Below, one piece after another: positions 9,345-19,115 of a DNA stretch of 64,000 bases (positions are counted from its first letter, which is position 1; every line of letters starts with the position of its first letter). The translations under genes were made by a program, and so were the position numbers. Location of the stretch: positions 372,001 to 436,000 of the forward strand of contig NZ_CP009454.1 of NCBI RefSeq assembly GCF_000759475.1. Reading direction: 5' to 3'. Under the pieces are notes generated by a model that did no database searches, was not told the origin of the DNA, and was given only the letters and a program-made list of their open reading frames with translations. The stretch comes from Pantoea rwandensis (GTDB lineage: Bacteria; Pseudomonadota; Gammaproteobacteria; Enterobacterales; Enterobacteriaceae).

Positions 9345-9791
9345 CTATTGATATCGGTAATGCAGCGTGTTGCCGTCATTCTTCTCGAAGGTGACCGGCG
9401 CCACAGCGCTGCCGCCCTGTGCCTGCAGCCACTGTGAATAAACACCGGCCAGCACGGCGCTCATCGCCAGCTGCCAGCGCTCTGCACCCACCTTGCTGTC
9501 GCCCTGCGGCAGCGCATGGTGCTGAATCAGAATGGCATTTTCCAGCGGCTGAAGCTGGGTGAAACCCCAGCTAAAGCGCGCCAGTTGCAGATTCATCTCG
9601 CGTTCCAGATCCTGCACGGTGCGCGCTTCCGCTAAAGGATAGCGCGCTGCCAGCGATGCGCCCACATTGTTGAGAAAGCCTTCGGCTTCCTCGCCCGCGT
9701 TGTCCAGCATCCCTTCAATCATCACGCTGACCAGATCAAACCAACCCGGCTGATGCGGATGGCTGACGCGCGCGGTTGCCTGCTCACTCAT
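9345..9791 (-). CDS. bcsD: Cellulose synthase subunit BcsD (crystallisation subunit)
   Basis: This 148-residue protein matches the BcsD/AxCesD family: an N-terminal helical stretch with GWFDLVSVMIEGML and GEEAEGFLNNVGASLA, and a C-terminal part ending in LHYRYQ. In Acetobacter-type systems BcsD is a periplasmic ring that aligns glucan chains and promotes crystalline cellulose; no signal peptide is evident here. Its presence marks the cluster as the BcsD (type I) class, unlike the E. coli-like cluster at 1-7431. It lies directly between bcsC (no gap) and bcsZ. Confidence 0.9.
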   Translation of the reverse strand: MSEQATARVSHPHQPGWFDLVSVMIEGMLDNAGEEAEGFLNNVGASLAARYPLAEARTVQDLEREMNLQLARFSWGFTQLQPLENAILIQHHALPQGDSKVGAERWQLAMSAVLAGVYSQWLQAQGGSAVAPVTFEKNDGNTLHYRYQ

Positions 9792-12700
9792 TTAGTTGTC
9801 TCCGAACAGATAACGGAAGTACAGATTCGCTGTGCTTTCGTTGTAATCGCCAAAGGTGTCGTAGCCTAATTGCCCACCCACAGTGACATCTTTGTTGATC
9901 TTATAATCCGCACCGGCGTGCAAGTTATAGCCAATGCCATTCTTGCTCTCGCCGCTGTAATACGCGCTCTTCACGTAACCCTGATCGGCCAGGCTCTGCA
10001 TTTGTGCCTGGTAAGTCGGATCGTTCGGGAAGTAGGCGCTCTTATCCTGGCTGTAGGATTGATAACCCACCGAACCACCCACGTTCACTTTCAGATCGTC
10101 GAACTTGCGGGAGAACTCGATCGGGAACGAGACCGATGCATAGTTCTGCGGGCTGAAGTAACCGCCCTGACCGTAGCTGAAGTAACTCAGGTTTTTCGAG
10201 TAATCCATCCACGACAGGCTCATGCCCACTTTCAGTTCGCGGTCGTCGTAGTGGAACGGACGCACATACGCACCGGCAGTCGCCTGCACGCTGTTGTTAC
10301 TCGCCACGTTTTCGCCAATGTAGCTGTACGCGCCACCGCCGACATAGAAACCAGCATCGCCGTTATCATAGCTCAGTAAGGCATTACCGCCGTTTTTGGT
10401 CACGCGACCCCAGCGCTTACCGCTGGTTTTATCTTCCACGCCCACATAGGAGAGCAGGCTGTCGGTCATCGCGCGACGTTCACCGGTGAGGATCAGCGTC
10501 AGGAAGTCAGTGAGTTTCGGTGACCACTGCACGCCTCCCACCAGGGTACTCAAATCCTGTCCGAGTGGCGTACTGCCGAGGTCAATCTTGTAGCTGTCGC
10601 CTTTCAATGCCAGGTTCAGCTCAACACCCGTAGCTTTCTGCGAATCAGTGGATGAAGACGGAACATCGTCAATTTTGGCATCGCCTGACGCCACCACATT
10701 ACCCTGCACCAGGGCATTGGTGCCGAAACGACGCCACGCATCGCCCGCCGCACTGCCCGCCGTGAGCGAGACAGGTGTCATAGTAAAGTCAAAGCGCGAT
10801 TCGCCAAACGGGACGGTGGAGAACGTCAGTGGCGCTTTGGCTTCGGTCAGTTTGCTCAGACCCGATTCGCCGTCACGACCACGTATCTGCATGCCGCCCT
10901 GAATCCAGGTGCCGGTTTTCTCTTGCAGATCGTCCATCATACTGTCGATCTGGCGCAGCGTCTGGCTCTGCTGGATAGCGGGGGTATTGCTGGCCAGCGT
11001 GGTCCCCGTTGCGCTGCTGGTGACATCCGGTGACGATTGCCATGGCATCACCGCGCCATAGGCAGACGGAGAACGTCCCACCGGCGAAGTACCACGGTTG
11101 ATGAACGGGTTATCCGCCAATGCCAGACCACCCACGCTTGGCGTATCACCATTAGTGGCGCCCTGCAGACCAATCAACTGGCCGCGCGCGCTGCGCAGAT
11201 AGCTCATGGCCTGGCTGTGATTGCCGTTGGCTTCGGCCACGCGCGCCAGTAACAGCTGGCGATCCGGTGACTGCTCATTGTTCAGGCCTCGTGTCAGGGT
11301 ATTGGCTTTATTGACGTCATTGTTGGCCAGTGCCACGTTGATGGCACCGGTACGCGCATCTTGCGTTGGCGTATCCTGGGTCATCAGGTAGTCATACACC
11401 ACACCCGCTTCTTTGTTCATCTTGCCGGACTGATACAGTCGCGCCATGGCGAACATCAGATCGCGGTTCTGTGGATCGTGCTGCAATGCACCCACCAGCT
11501 TGTCGTAAGCCGCGGCGTACTGCTTCTGCTCACGCAGACGATCCACTTCGTTGATCACGTAACCGTTGCGAATACCCGCCAGCTGCGTGGGCGTACTGCG
11601 CGCCTGCAGCTCCGGGCTGCTGAGGAAGCTCTGCGCTTCGGTATTCAGACCCGCCTGGTTGAGCACCGCGACCTGTGCAGCGTAATCACCGGCGTTCCCC
11701 TGAATACCGCGCTGCATATTGCTGCGCACCACAGAGACAGCGGTGGTGAGATCGCCCGCTTTCGCCAGCTTCTGTGCCAGATTACCGGCATCCACCGGGT
11801 TGGACGGAGGTGACGAGGCCAGCGCACGCAGGGTATTCGCCGCTGCAGCATTGGAACCCTGCGCCAGATACTGATCGGCGGTGGTCATCTGCAGGTTGAA
11901 GTTCACACGCTGCGCCAGTTCGCGCATATCGCTGCTCTTGCTGCCGTTCGGTATGCGTGACAACAGCAAACTCGCCTGCTGCCAGGCGCCGCTTTCGCTG
12001 GCGTTCAATGCGCCGGCATACAGCTCTGCCGTGCTGGCGCCGCTGCGCATTGACGGCTGCATGATATTGGCGGCCATCATGCTATCGCCCTGCGCACGAT
12101 AAATACGCGCCAGGTCGAGTCGCAGCCAGCCATCGTTGGGATAACGCTGAATCCCGCTGTTCAAAGTGGCAATCGCCGCACTGTTATTGCCTGCCGCCAA
12201 CTCACGCTTGGCCTGCGCACGGATTGGATCGGTGCTGCTGCCGCGCGGAGCCACACTCTGGCGTACGCTGTCCGGCAGTGATGCCAGCAGCGTGTTCGCT
12301 TCGGCGCTGCGGTTCTGCTGACGCAGCACGTAGAACAGGCCTTCTTTGGCGTTGCGGTTATTCGGGTCGCCTTGCAGGATGGAACGATAGGTTTGTTCCG
12401 CCTGGTCGAGTTGATTGCTGCGACGCTGCACGTCCGCGCGGAACAGCTTAGCTGAAACGCCTTTCTCGCCATCGGCCTGCGCCAGGGGTTCACTCAAGGC
12501 TAATGCCTGCGCGCTGTCACCGTTTTTCAGCGCCTGCTGCGCGGTGGCCAACTGGGCATAGAAGCGCGCATCGGCTGCCTGCTTCTGGCGCGTCTCGCTC
12601 TGATCGCCGCCCATCTGCGCGGCGCGCGTCAGATAATCTGCCGCTTCCGCATAGCGTCCGGCACGCTGGGCCACATAGCCCATCCCTGCCAGTGCATCGG

Positions 12701-13595
12701 CATCCTGAGGGTTTGCCTGCAGCACTTTCTCAAAGTTGTTCTGTGCGTTGCTGACGTCACCACTGTTCAGTGCGGTAAAGCCCGCCCCTTTCTCAGCACC
12801 ACCGACATTTTTACGGTAGTAATCCATCACCGCATTGTCCTGCGGATGGCGCTGCTGCCAGGTCTGGTACAGGGAAGCATCGGACGCCTGCGGCCCGAGC
12901 CACAGCAGCGCCTGGCGCAGTGAACGGTCAGCGTCTTTATTGCCATCCGCCAGCGTGCCCAGCAGATCAATACCCTGACGACGGGTTGATTCCTGATAGG
13001 TCAGTGCTTTGCCGAGTGCCAGCTTCGCGCCGGTATCTTGTGGATGATCGGCCGCGAATTGGCGCAGCGCTTCGACCGCCTGCGGCAGCAGCGAGCGGTC
13101 TCCGGCCATGGTCAGGTAATATTCCGCCGCCACGCTCGGTGGTGGCTCATTGCCATTAAAGGTATTGCGCCAGGTCTGCAGCGAAGCCGCAATATTGCCG
13201 CTGCGGGCCTGCTGCCGCGCTAACGATAGCTGCGCCTGCGGAATGGTTTGCAGCTGACGCGCATTATCCAGTTCGGTGAGGTGCGGATCGTTCGGCGATG
13301 CGGCACTCAGGCGCGCGCGCCACTGCGCCGCTTCCGCGCTGCTGCCGCTTTGCTGGGAATAGAGCGCCAGCAAATAAAGCGCTTGAGTGTTATTGGGTTC
13401 CACCATCAACACTTTTTGCAGCGAAGATTTGGCCAAATCGTCATGCGCTTTCTGATGCCAGTAAGCCGCCTGATCAAACAACGCTTGTAACGCAGGATTG
13501 GTGCTCTCCGCCGCCAGCAGCGGCTGAGAGAACGCCAGTGCCCCACCCAGAATCAGGGCATGACGAATACCGGCACTCAACAGATTTTTTTTCAT
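9792..13595 (-). CDS. bcsC: Cellulose export outer-membrane protein BcsC, cluster 2
   Basis: 1267 residues: a signal peptide (residues 1-29, ending PLLAAES), about 800 residues of TPR-type repeats (for example NFEKVLQANPQDADALAGMG), a low-complexity linker with many Ser/Thr/Pro near 815-870, and a C-terminal beta-barrel (FGQGGYFSPQNYASVSFP, ending YFRYLFGDN). It is 110 residues longer than the cluster 1 BcsC, mainly in the linker and repeat region. It starts 11 bases after bcsB. Role: periplasmic TPR scaffold and outer-membrane cellulose pore. Confidence 0.96.
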   Translation of the reverse strand: MKKNLLSAGIRHALILGGALAFSQPLLAAESTNPALQALFDQAAYWHQKAHDDLAKSSLQKVLMVEPNNTQALYLLALYSQQSGSSAEAAQWRARLSAASPNDPHLTELDNARQLQTIPQAQLSLARQQARSGNIAASLQTWRNTFNGNEPPPSVAAEYYLTMAGDRSLLPQAVEALRQFAADHPQDTGAKLALGKALTYQESTRRQGIDLLGTLADGNKDADRSLRQALLWLGPQASDASLYQTWQQRHPQDNAVMDYYRKNVGGAEKGAGFTALNSGDVSNAQNNFEKVLQANPQDADALAGMGYVAQRAGRYAEAADYLTRAAQMGGDQSETRQKQAADARFYAQLATAQQALKNGDSAQALALSEPLAQADGEKGVSAKLFRADVQRRSNQLDQAEQTYRSILQGDPNNRNAKEGLFYVLRQQNRSAEANTLLASLPDSVRQSVAPRGSSTDPIRAQAKRELAAGNNSAAIATLNSGIQRYPNDGWLRLDLARIYRAQGDSMMAANIMQPSMRSGASTAELYAGALNASESGAWQQASLLLSRIPNGSKSSDMRELAQRVNFNLQMTTADQYLAQGSNAAAANTLRALASSPPSNPVDAGNLAQKLAKAGDLTTAVSVVRSNMQRGIQGNAGDYAAQVAVLNQAGLNTEAQSFLSSPELQARSTPTQLAGIRNGYVINEVDRLREQKQYAAAYDKLVGALQHDPQNRDLMFAMARLYQSGKMNKEAGVVYDYLMTQDTPTQDARTGAINVALANNDVNKANTLTRGLNNEQSPDRQLLLARVAEANGNHSQAMSYLRSARGQLIGLQGATNGDTPSVGGLALADNPFINRGTSPVGRSPSAYGAVMPWQSSPDVTSSATGTTLASNTPAIQQSQTLRQIDSMMDDLQEKTGTWIQGGMQIRGRDGESGLSKLTEAKAPLTFSTVPFGESRFDFTMTPVSLTAGSAAGDAWRRFGTNALVQGNVVASGDAKIDDVPSSSTDSQKATGVELNLALKGDSYKIDLGSTPLGQDLSTLVGGVQWSPKLTDFLTLILTGERRAMTDSLLSYVGVEDKTSGKRWGRVTKNGGNALLSYDNGDAGFYVGGGAYSYIGENVASNNSVQATAGAYVRPFHYDDRELKVGMSLSWMDYSKNLSYFSYGQGGYFSPQNYASVSFPIEFSRKFDDLKVNVGGSVGYQSYSQDKSAYFPNDPTYQAQMQSLADQGYVKSAYYSGESKNGIGYNLHAGADYKINKDVTVGGQLGYDTFGDYNESTANLYFRYLFGDN

Positions 13596-13606
13596 TGTTT
13601 TTATCC

Positions 13607-16150
13607 TTACTTCTTGCCGGACTTGCTATCAGCTTTCGGGTTGAGGCGTCGCCATGCATGACGCTTCAGCATCGCCCATGCGCTACCGCCGACCAGCGTT
13701 GCCAGCAACAGAGCCGCCAGCGCCATCAGCACCGAGTGCTGGTTGGCATACCACACCACCATCATGTACCACGGCATTTCGCCACTCGGGAACTGTGGGC
13801 CGACGCGGAAACTGCGGATACCGTTTTCATCGGTGATGATGGCGGTATCGCCACGAATGCCCGCGTTAATGCGCGCCGAGTTGAGATCTTCATGCAAACG
13901 CAGCAGCTGTTGATCGCTGGTTGCCACCGTCATCACCACCAGACGATCGGCATTCCACGGCGAGCGGTAGCTGACAAAGCCACGCCAGGCTTCGTTGGAG
14001 GAGAAGTAACGATCGGCATCCAACTGCTGAAGATTCCAGTCGCCGGTCAGCCAGCCACGCAGCTTGTCCCAGGTCGTCGGATCTTTCACGCCCAACGTAT
14101 TACCGCTGGTCTGATAAGGCGTGTTAGCCAGCATCTGCTGATTGAATTCACTGTTCTGTGTGGTGCTCACCGCCAGCAGATCGCTGTCCTGCAGGCGTGT
14201 CAGGTTAGTGCCACCATTTGGCAAGCCAAACAGCACCTGGTTCTGCACTAGCGGTACACCGGTCGCGTTACCCGCACGTGAAGACATATCCAGCAGCGTG
14301 GAGATCTCCGCATCGGTCGGTTTTTCTGGCAGCAGCAAGGTGGTCTGCGAGAAGTCCGCCAGACGCGAGAACGGGAACGATGCGCCAACGAAGTACGACA
14401 GGTTCGGCAGCATGGTGAAGTGACGCGTGTGGCTCAGATCGATCCACGAATCATCTTCGATGCGGCTCTTAATGTTGTTGTTGAGCAACACACCACAGGG
14501 CGCGTCCGCTTTCGGTTTGATGTTGAAGTACAGCGCCAGCTGGTTATCACCGTAAATCAGATACGGCTCCAGCTTCAGGGTGTAGTGCTCCTGACGGGCG
14601 TCGCCGCCCAGACGATGCCAGGCGCTCTCCAGCAAGCCGACTTTGTTTACGGTCAGGTTGCGCAGGAAGGTGCCGTTAAGCATCACGTTGAGGAACGATT
14701 TGTTCTCATCAATCCAGCTTTCCGACGGGAAGCGGTAGTGCAGCTCGACCGGAATGGTGTCGCCATCCCACATGAACAAATCGGGTGCCGCGCGGAAGTT
14801 CACGCTCAGCGCATCGTGCCAGATGCCGGTGGTGGTCAGACTCTGATCTTTACGCAGCAGCTCGCTCAACCGCACCGGGCGGGTGGTGTTGATCCAGCGC
14901 GGCGCGTCATACGGCTTACGCAGGCCAATCGGCTGCGGCTGCACGTTCAGACTGCTGGCATCGGTCGCCAGCGGTTGCGTGGTCAAACGGTTGGCCGCCT
15001 GACGCAGCTGAGCATCATCCGCGCCGACCACTAACAGCAGTTTGTAAACCGGGTTGTTCGGGTTATCAATCACCTGCAACAGCGGTCCGTTGGTGGCAGG
15101 CAAAGTCACAGAACCGATCTTCTCACCGGGATGGCCAATCAAAATGCCGTTGTGCTCAGGCAGATCGCCACGTACCACCGGGAAACGAATGCCGCGATAG
15201 TCCGATTGAATACCCATCCATGATGCCACTAACGCCGCCGCGCTGATGCTGTCCGGCGTGGCATTGGCGGCAAAGCCGAAGGTCACGCTGGCTGGCGTCA
15301 TACGCTGCGCATCCATAAACGGACGCGGGAAGTTGCGCAGGCTGGTGCCGATATTCAACTGCTGGCCTTCGAGGCTCAGCGTGGTTTTCGGCAAGATGGA
15401 GACCTGATACTGCTGCGCACTCTCTTTTTCGCACAGCAGTTTGTCAGCATCGTTAATTTTGAAGCTGAGGTTGTTGCTTGAAACCACCATCGCTGCCGGA
15501 ATATCCAGCTGATAGTCGCTGACATCACTGTCGCTCGATCCCAGTGGCAAGGTGCCCAGCGGCTGACCGTTTAGCATCAGCTGCAACGAGGTATTACGCG
15601 CCGCCAGTGCTGCTGAAACGCGCAGCGACAAATTCAGGCGCGCGTTGGTGATCACTTCATCGCTCGGCAGAGTAAACATGATACCCGATTGCAGCTGACC
15701 GCCGGTTAAGGTGATGCCCTGCGGCTGGCCCATCTGCGCCACGGAAATGGTGCTGCTGATAGGTTGATTGAGCATCGCAGAAGCGGAAACCACGGGTGCG
15801 GCGACTGATGCCGCAGGTGCCACATCAGGCAGCACCCTCTCTGGCGCTGGCGTGGTAGCAGGCAGCTCCGCCTCTGGTGCAGCCGGGTTTGTGGCGTTGG
15901 CTGCTGGCATATCCATCGCAGCCGGGGCACTATTTTCAGTCGCTGGTGCATTTTCAGTGGGCGCATAAGGTGTTGCACCCGCCGCCTGCTGCAACTGGGC
16001 ATCCGCTTCACTCTGGATGCCTTGCGGTGGCGGCACGTTGGACAAGGCCGAACTATCCTGCGTTACCGCAGGAGTTTCTGCCCAGGCCGGGGCGAGCATC
16101 AGCGCCGTCGCCAGCGAGCTTGCCAGCAACGTTTGCGTCAAATTCTTCAT
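13607..16150 (-). CDS. bcsB: Cellulose synthase subunit BcsB, cluster 2
   Basis: 847 residues with a signal peptide (1-24, ending APAWA), then an unusual Ala/Pro/Glu-rich segment (about 25-130), then the BcsB carbohydrate-binding and flavodoxin-like domains, and a single C-terminal transmembrane helix (about 800-825) with a basic tail. The family core is recognisable in LRNFPRPFMDA, IRFPVVRGDLP and RSPWNADRLVVM. The 80-residue size difference from cluster 1 BcsB is largely the extra low-complexity segment. The start overlaps the bcsA stop by 4 bases (ATGA type), so the two are translationally coupled. Confidence 0.95.
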   Translation of the reverse strand: MKNLTQTLLASSLATALMLAPAWAETPAVTQDSSALSNVPPPQGIQSEADAQLQQAAGATPYAPTENAPATENSAPAAMDMPAANATNPAAPEAELPATTPAPERVLPDVAPAASVAAPVVSASAMLNQPISSTISVAQMGQPQGITLTGGQLQSGIMFTLPSDEVITNARLNLSLRVSAALAARNTSLQLMLNGQPLGTLPLGSSDSDVSDYQLDIPAAMVVSSNNLSFKINDADKLLCEKESAQQYQVSILPKTTLSLEGQQLNIGTSLRNFPRPFMDAQRMTPASVTFGFAANATPDSISAAALVASWMGIQSDYRGIRFPVVRGDLPEHNGILIGHPGEKIGSVTLPATNGPLLQVIDNPNNPVYKLLLVVGADDAQLRQAANRLTTQPLATDASSLNVQPQPIGLRKPYDAPRWINTTRPVRLSELLRKDQSLTTTGIWHDALSVNFRAAPDLFMWDGDTIPVELHYRFPSESWIDENKSFLNVMLNGTFLRNLTVNKVGLLESAWHRLGGDARQEHYTLKLEPYLIYGDNQLALYFNIKPKADAPCGVLLNNNIKSRIEDDSWIDLSHTRHFTMLPNLSYFVGASFPFSRLADFSQTTLLLPEKPTDAEISTLLDMSSRAGNATGVPLVQNQVLFGLPNGGTNLTRLQDSDLLAVSTTQNSEFNQQMLANTPYQTSGNTLGVKDPTTWDKLRGWLTGDWNLQQLDADRYFSSNEAWRGFVSYRSPWNADRLVVMTVATSDQQLLRLHEDLNSARINAGIRGDTAIITDENGIRSFRVGPQFPSGEMPWYMMVVWYANQHSVLMALAALLLATLVGGSAWAMLKRHAWRRLNPKADSKSGKK

Positions 16151-18252
16151 ACTGCGCTGTCCTCTTTCACTGCCGACTGGTTGTTACGCTTACGCTTCTC
16201 ACGGCGATCTTTCCAGGTCAGCCAGAACAGCTCAAATACGGTACGAATAATGGTGCCCAGCGATACCAGCGGGTTGTCCTGCTTATACTCCGGCTGGATC
16301 CACGCATCGGCGCGCGCCAGTACCACACGCACCAGCTCACGACGACGCGATAGCGGCATATCACCAAAGCGCAGACGAATGGTCTCTTCATCGCCGGAGA
16401 TTTTGCTCACCGGAATAGTGATGGCACCGGATTTCAGCAGCAGGTCAATCTCTTCAATTTCATCATGCTCATGACGATTGTCCGGCGCATCCAGTTGCGC
16501 GCCGCCCATCGACAGGTCGCTGGTTTGGGTGCGTGATGAGATACCGCTGGCGTAGTGAATCACCGCCGGAATCTGCACGTCGATACGAATGGTTTTACGT
16601 ACCTGTTTGGTTTCGCGCGCCACGGCAATCGCCGCCATCAGGATGATCAGGCTGAACACCGCCCAGCCGACGTTGAGGGCGATAACATAAGGGTCAACAC
16701 CGAAGTAATCATGTGCCGTTGCACGTACGACGCCCGCGACGATACCAATGGTCAGCAGTACCGCGACAATCACATGGGGGCGGACGATGTGGAAATCGAA
16801 GAAGCCCTGATCCAGCAAGCCCCCTTTATCCGTTACGTTAAATTTACCGCGCTTAGGTGCCAGCATGGTCAGCAACGTCGGGATCACGAGGTGGAAGCAC
16901 ATCACGGTTTCGTAGATTTCACCCCAGAAGGTGTAACGGAACTTGCCGTTCATGCGGGAGTTGACGTACAGCGACATCACCAAATGCGGCAATACGTAGG
17001 CGAAGATCAGCGACGCCGACGAGTGAATGATGTTCAGGTTGAACAGCAGGTACGCCAGCGGCGCGGTCAGGAATGCCACGCGCGGCAGACCGAACTGGAA
17101 GTGCAGCATGGCGTTGAGGTAGCAGAGGCGCTGCTGCCATTTCAGACCACGGCCAAACAGCGGATTATCCACACGGAAGATCTGCGTCATGCCACGTGCC
17201 CAGCGGTTACGCTGAACCACGTGCAGACCGAGACGCTCAGTTGCCAGACCCGCAGCCAGCGGAATCGCCAGGAAGGCAGACCCCCAGCCCAGACGCTGCA
17301 TTTTCAATGCGGTGTGCGCATCTTCGGTCACGGTTTCCACCGCAAATCCACCAATCTCTTCCAGTGCGCTACGGCGAATCACCGCACAGGAACCGCAGAA
17401 GAAGGTCGCGTTCCAGTTGTCGTTACCCTGCTGAACCGGGCCGTAGAACAAAGCCCCTTCGTTCGGGATCGTCCGTGCCGCACGCAAGTTACGTTCAAAC
17501 GGGTCCGGTGAATAGAAATAGTGTGGCGTCTGCAACAGCGCCAGCTTGGGATCGTTCAGGAACGGACCGACGGTCGCCTGCAGGAAAGTACGCGTGGCGA
17601 CGTGGTCACAGTCAAAGATGCAGATCAGCTCACCCTTGGTGATTTTCATCGCATGGTTGAGGTTACCGGCTTTCGCATGGCTGTTGTCGTCGCGGGTGAT
17701 ATAGCCCACGCCCACATCGGCGGCAAAAACCGCAAACTCACTGCGCTTGCCATCATCCAGCAAATAGACCTTGAGTTTGTCACGCGGATAATCAATACAC
17801 TGGGCCGCCAGCACGGTATCACGGACAACGTCGAGGCTTTCGTTATAAGTCGGGACATAGACGTCGACAGTGGGCCACAGGCTGGTATCGTCCGGCAACG
17901 GTTCAATGGTGCGTTTTAATGGCCAGGTAGTTTGCAGGAAGCCGAGAATCAGAATCAGCCAGACATACAGTTCGGCCAGATATAAGCCGATACCGAGAAT
18001 CGCTTCAATCTCGGAATTAAACTGTAGCGTCTCCGTGGTGCGCCACCAGATATATCGGGTCGACATCAGCGCAGAAAGGATAACCATGATGACGGTTATT
18101 TTGCGGCTTTTGCTGAAGCCCAGTAAAAACATCATCCCGATGCTGATTAAGCCAAAAATATATTGTTTTTGGCTGTCCATAGGCGTGATGACGATTACCG
18201 CAGCCACAGGTGCAAGCACCAGCAGCAGCAGGTAAAACCCGAGTTTACTCAT
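16147..18252 (-). CDS. bcsA: Cellulose synthase catalytic subunit BcsA, cluster 2
   Basis: 701 residues. N-terminal helices (1-110) are followed by a GT2 domain with LLDDG (about 165), FDCDHVA (about 215), VTEDAHT (about 310) and QRNRWARG (QxxRW, about 350), then more helices, and a PilZ domain with RKTIR and DLSMGG (RxxxR and DxSxxG) about residue 550-590. All residues needed for catalysis and c-di-GMP sensing are visible, so it should be active. It is 62 bases downstream of bcsQ and overlaps bcsB. Confidence 0.97.
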   Translation of the reverse strand: MSKLGFYLLLLVLAPVAAVIVITPMDSQKQYIFGLISIGMMFLLGFSKSRKITVIMVILSALMSTRYIWWRTTETLQFNSEIEAILGIGLYLAELYVWLILILGFLQTTWPLKRTIEPLPDDTSLWPTVDVYVPTYNESLDVVRDTVLAAQCIDYPRDKLKVYLLDDGKRSEFAVFAADVGVGYITRDDNSHAKAGNLNHAMKITKGELICIFDCDHVATRTFLQATVGPFLNDPKLALLQTPHYFYSPDPFERNLRAARTIPNEGALFYGPVQQGNDNWNATFFCGSCAVIRRSALEEIGGFAVETVTEDAHTALKMQRLGWGSAFLAIPLAAGLATERLGLHVVQRNRWARGMTQIFRVDNPLFGRGLKWQQRLCYLNAMLHFQFGLPRVAFLTAPLAYLLFNLNIIHSSASLIFAYVLPHLVMSLYVNSRMNGKFRYTFWGEIYETVMCFHLVIPTLLTMLAPKRGKFNVTDKGGLLDQGFFDFHIVRPHVIVAVLLTIGIVAGVVRATAHDYFGVDPYVIALNVGWAVFSLIILMAAIAVARETKQVRKTIRIDVQIPAVIHYASGISSRTQTSDLSMGGAQLDAPDNRHEHDEIEEIDLLLKSGAITIPVSKISGDEETIRLRFGDMPLSRRRELVRVVLARADAWIQPEYKQDNPLVSLGTIIRTVFELFWLTWKDRREKRKRNNQSAVKEDSAV

Positions 18253-18293
18253 GATTCACCCTAAAGAAGCTGTGTTGTTATTATTGCTAATAC

Positions 18294-18313
18294 CGCCAGG
18301 CAAATGCCTGGCG
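18294..18313 (-). other. Perfect hairpin between bcsQ and bcsA
   Basis: CGCCAGGCA and TGCCTGGCG form a 9-pair stem with a 2-base gap immediately after the bcsQ stop. There is no T-run on the - strand, so it is more likely an intercistronic RNA structure that lowers coupling between bcsOQ and bcsABCDZ than a full terminator. Confidence 0.6.
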
Positions 18314-18314
18314 A

Positions 18315-19115
18315 TTAATAATGGCTGCGGATAGGTGCCTGAACTTCACCGTTACCCACGGTAATATTCAGGATATTGGCTACGCGCTTCGCCACCAGTT
18401 CGATATCAAAGGCTGCGGCTGATGCCGGGCTGAAATCATAAACTGATTGTTGTGAAGCATTGGCTTCCGCGACGCTTTCATCACGATGAACCACGCCTAA
18501 TAAATTCTCGCCCAAACGCTGCTGCATAAAGCCAGTGACTTCACGGCTAATATTGCGGCGATTGTCACTTTGGTTAAGTACGAAATAATGACCACACTTA
18601 TTATTGAGTGGCTGACCTATCATGCGGTCATTTTCAATTTGTGGCAGTAAAGAGACCGAGGCGGTATCTGCCAGCATCACCACTAAATGCATATCGGCCA
18701 AAGCGGCCATGGCTTTAAGTGCCGGACCTGGGCCTGGCGGGAAATCGGCAATAATGACCAGTCCCGGATAATTTAAAACCGTGTCCAGACCGCGGCGCAG
18801 GAAATGTGGATCTTTAATCAGGTTCTCTTCAAAACGCTCACGCTGATCTTCGGTCACATCGCCATAAGGCATGACGAAAATATTACCGCCGGTGGTGAGG
18901 ATGGATTGGCTCCAGTCGGCCTGCTCTTCGGAGCGCGCAACAAAGCCGCGACCATCATTCAGCGGCACACCAAAATGCAGGCGCAATGCGTTCTGGACAT
19001 CGAAATCGATTGCCAACACCTTGCTGCCAGCGCGAGCCAGACTCCATGCAAGGTTGGCCGCCATGGTGGTTTTCCCTACTCCCCCTTTTGGCGAGCACAC
19101 ACAAACTAACGGCAT
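18315..19115 (-). CDS. bcsQ: Cellulose biosynthesis ParA/MinD-like ATPase BcsQ
   Basis: 266 residues. The N-terminus CVCSPKGGVGKTTMAANLAW is a deviant Walker A of the ParA/MinD type, and VIIADFPPGPGPA is the switch II/Walker B region. BcsQ is needed for cellulose production and for polar placement of the synthase in E. coli, where it acts with BcsR and BcsE at the inner membrane. Neither bcsR nor bcsE is visible here; instead bcsO precedes it and overlaps by 10 bases, which points to joint translation and a possible BcsO-BcsQ partnership. Confidence 0.93.
   Translation of the reverse strand: MPLVCVCSPKGGVGKTTMAANLAWSLARAGSKVLAIDFDVQNALRLHFGVPLNDGRGFVARSEEQADWSQSILTTGGNIFVMPYGDVTEDQRERFEENLIKDPHFLRRGLDTVLNYPGLVIIADFPPGPGPALKAMAALADMHLVVMLADTASVSLLPQIENDRMIGQPLNNKCGHYFVLNQSDNRRNISREVTGFMQQRLGENLLGVVHRDESVAEANASQQSVYDFSPASAAAFDIELVAKRVANILNITVGNGEVQAPIRSHY

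Noticed and set aside
13298..14251. 317-codon open frame on the + strand opposite bcsB/bcsC
   Set aside because: It is antisense to well-supported bcs genes and spans their junction; codon bias of the true genes on the other strand explains the open frame.
16555..17511. 318-codon open frame on the + strand opposite bcsA
   Set aside because: It is antisense to the conserved catalytic core of BcsA, and its His/Arg/Gln-rich product has no recognisable fold.
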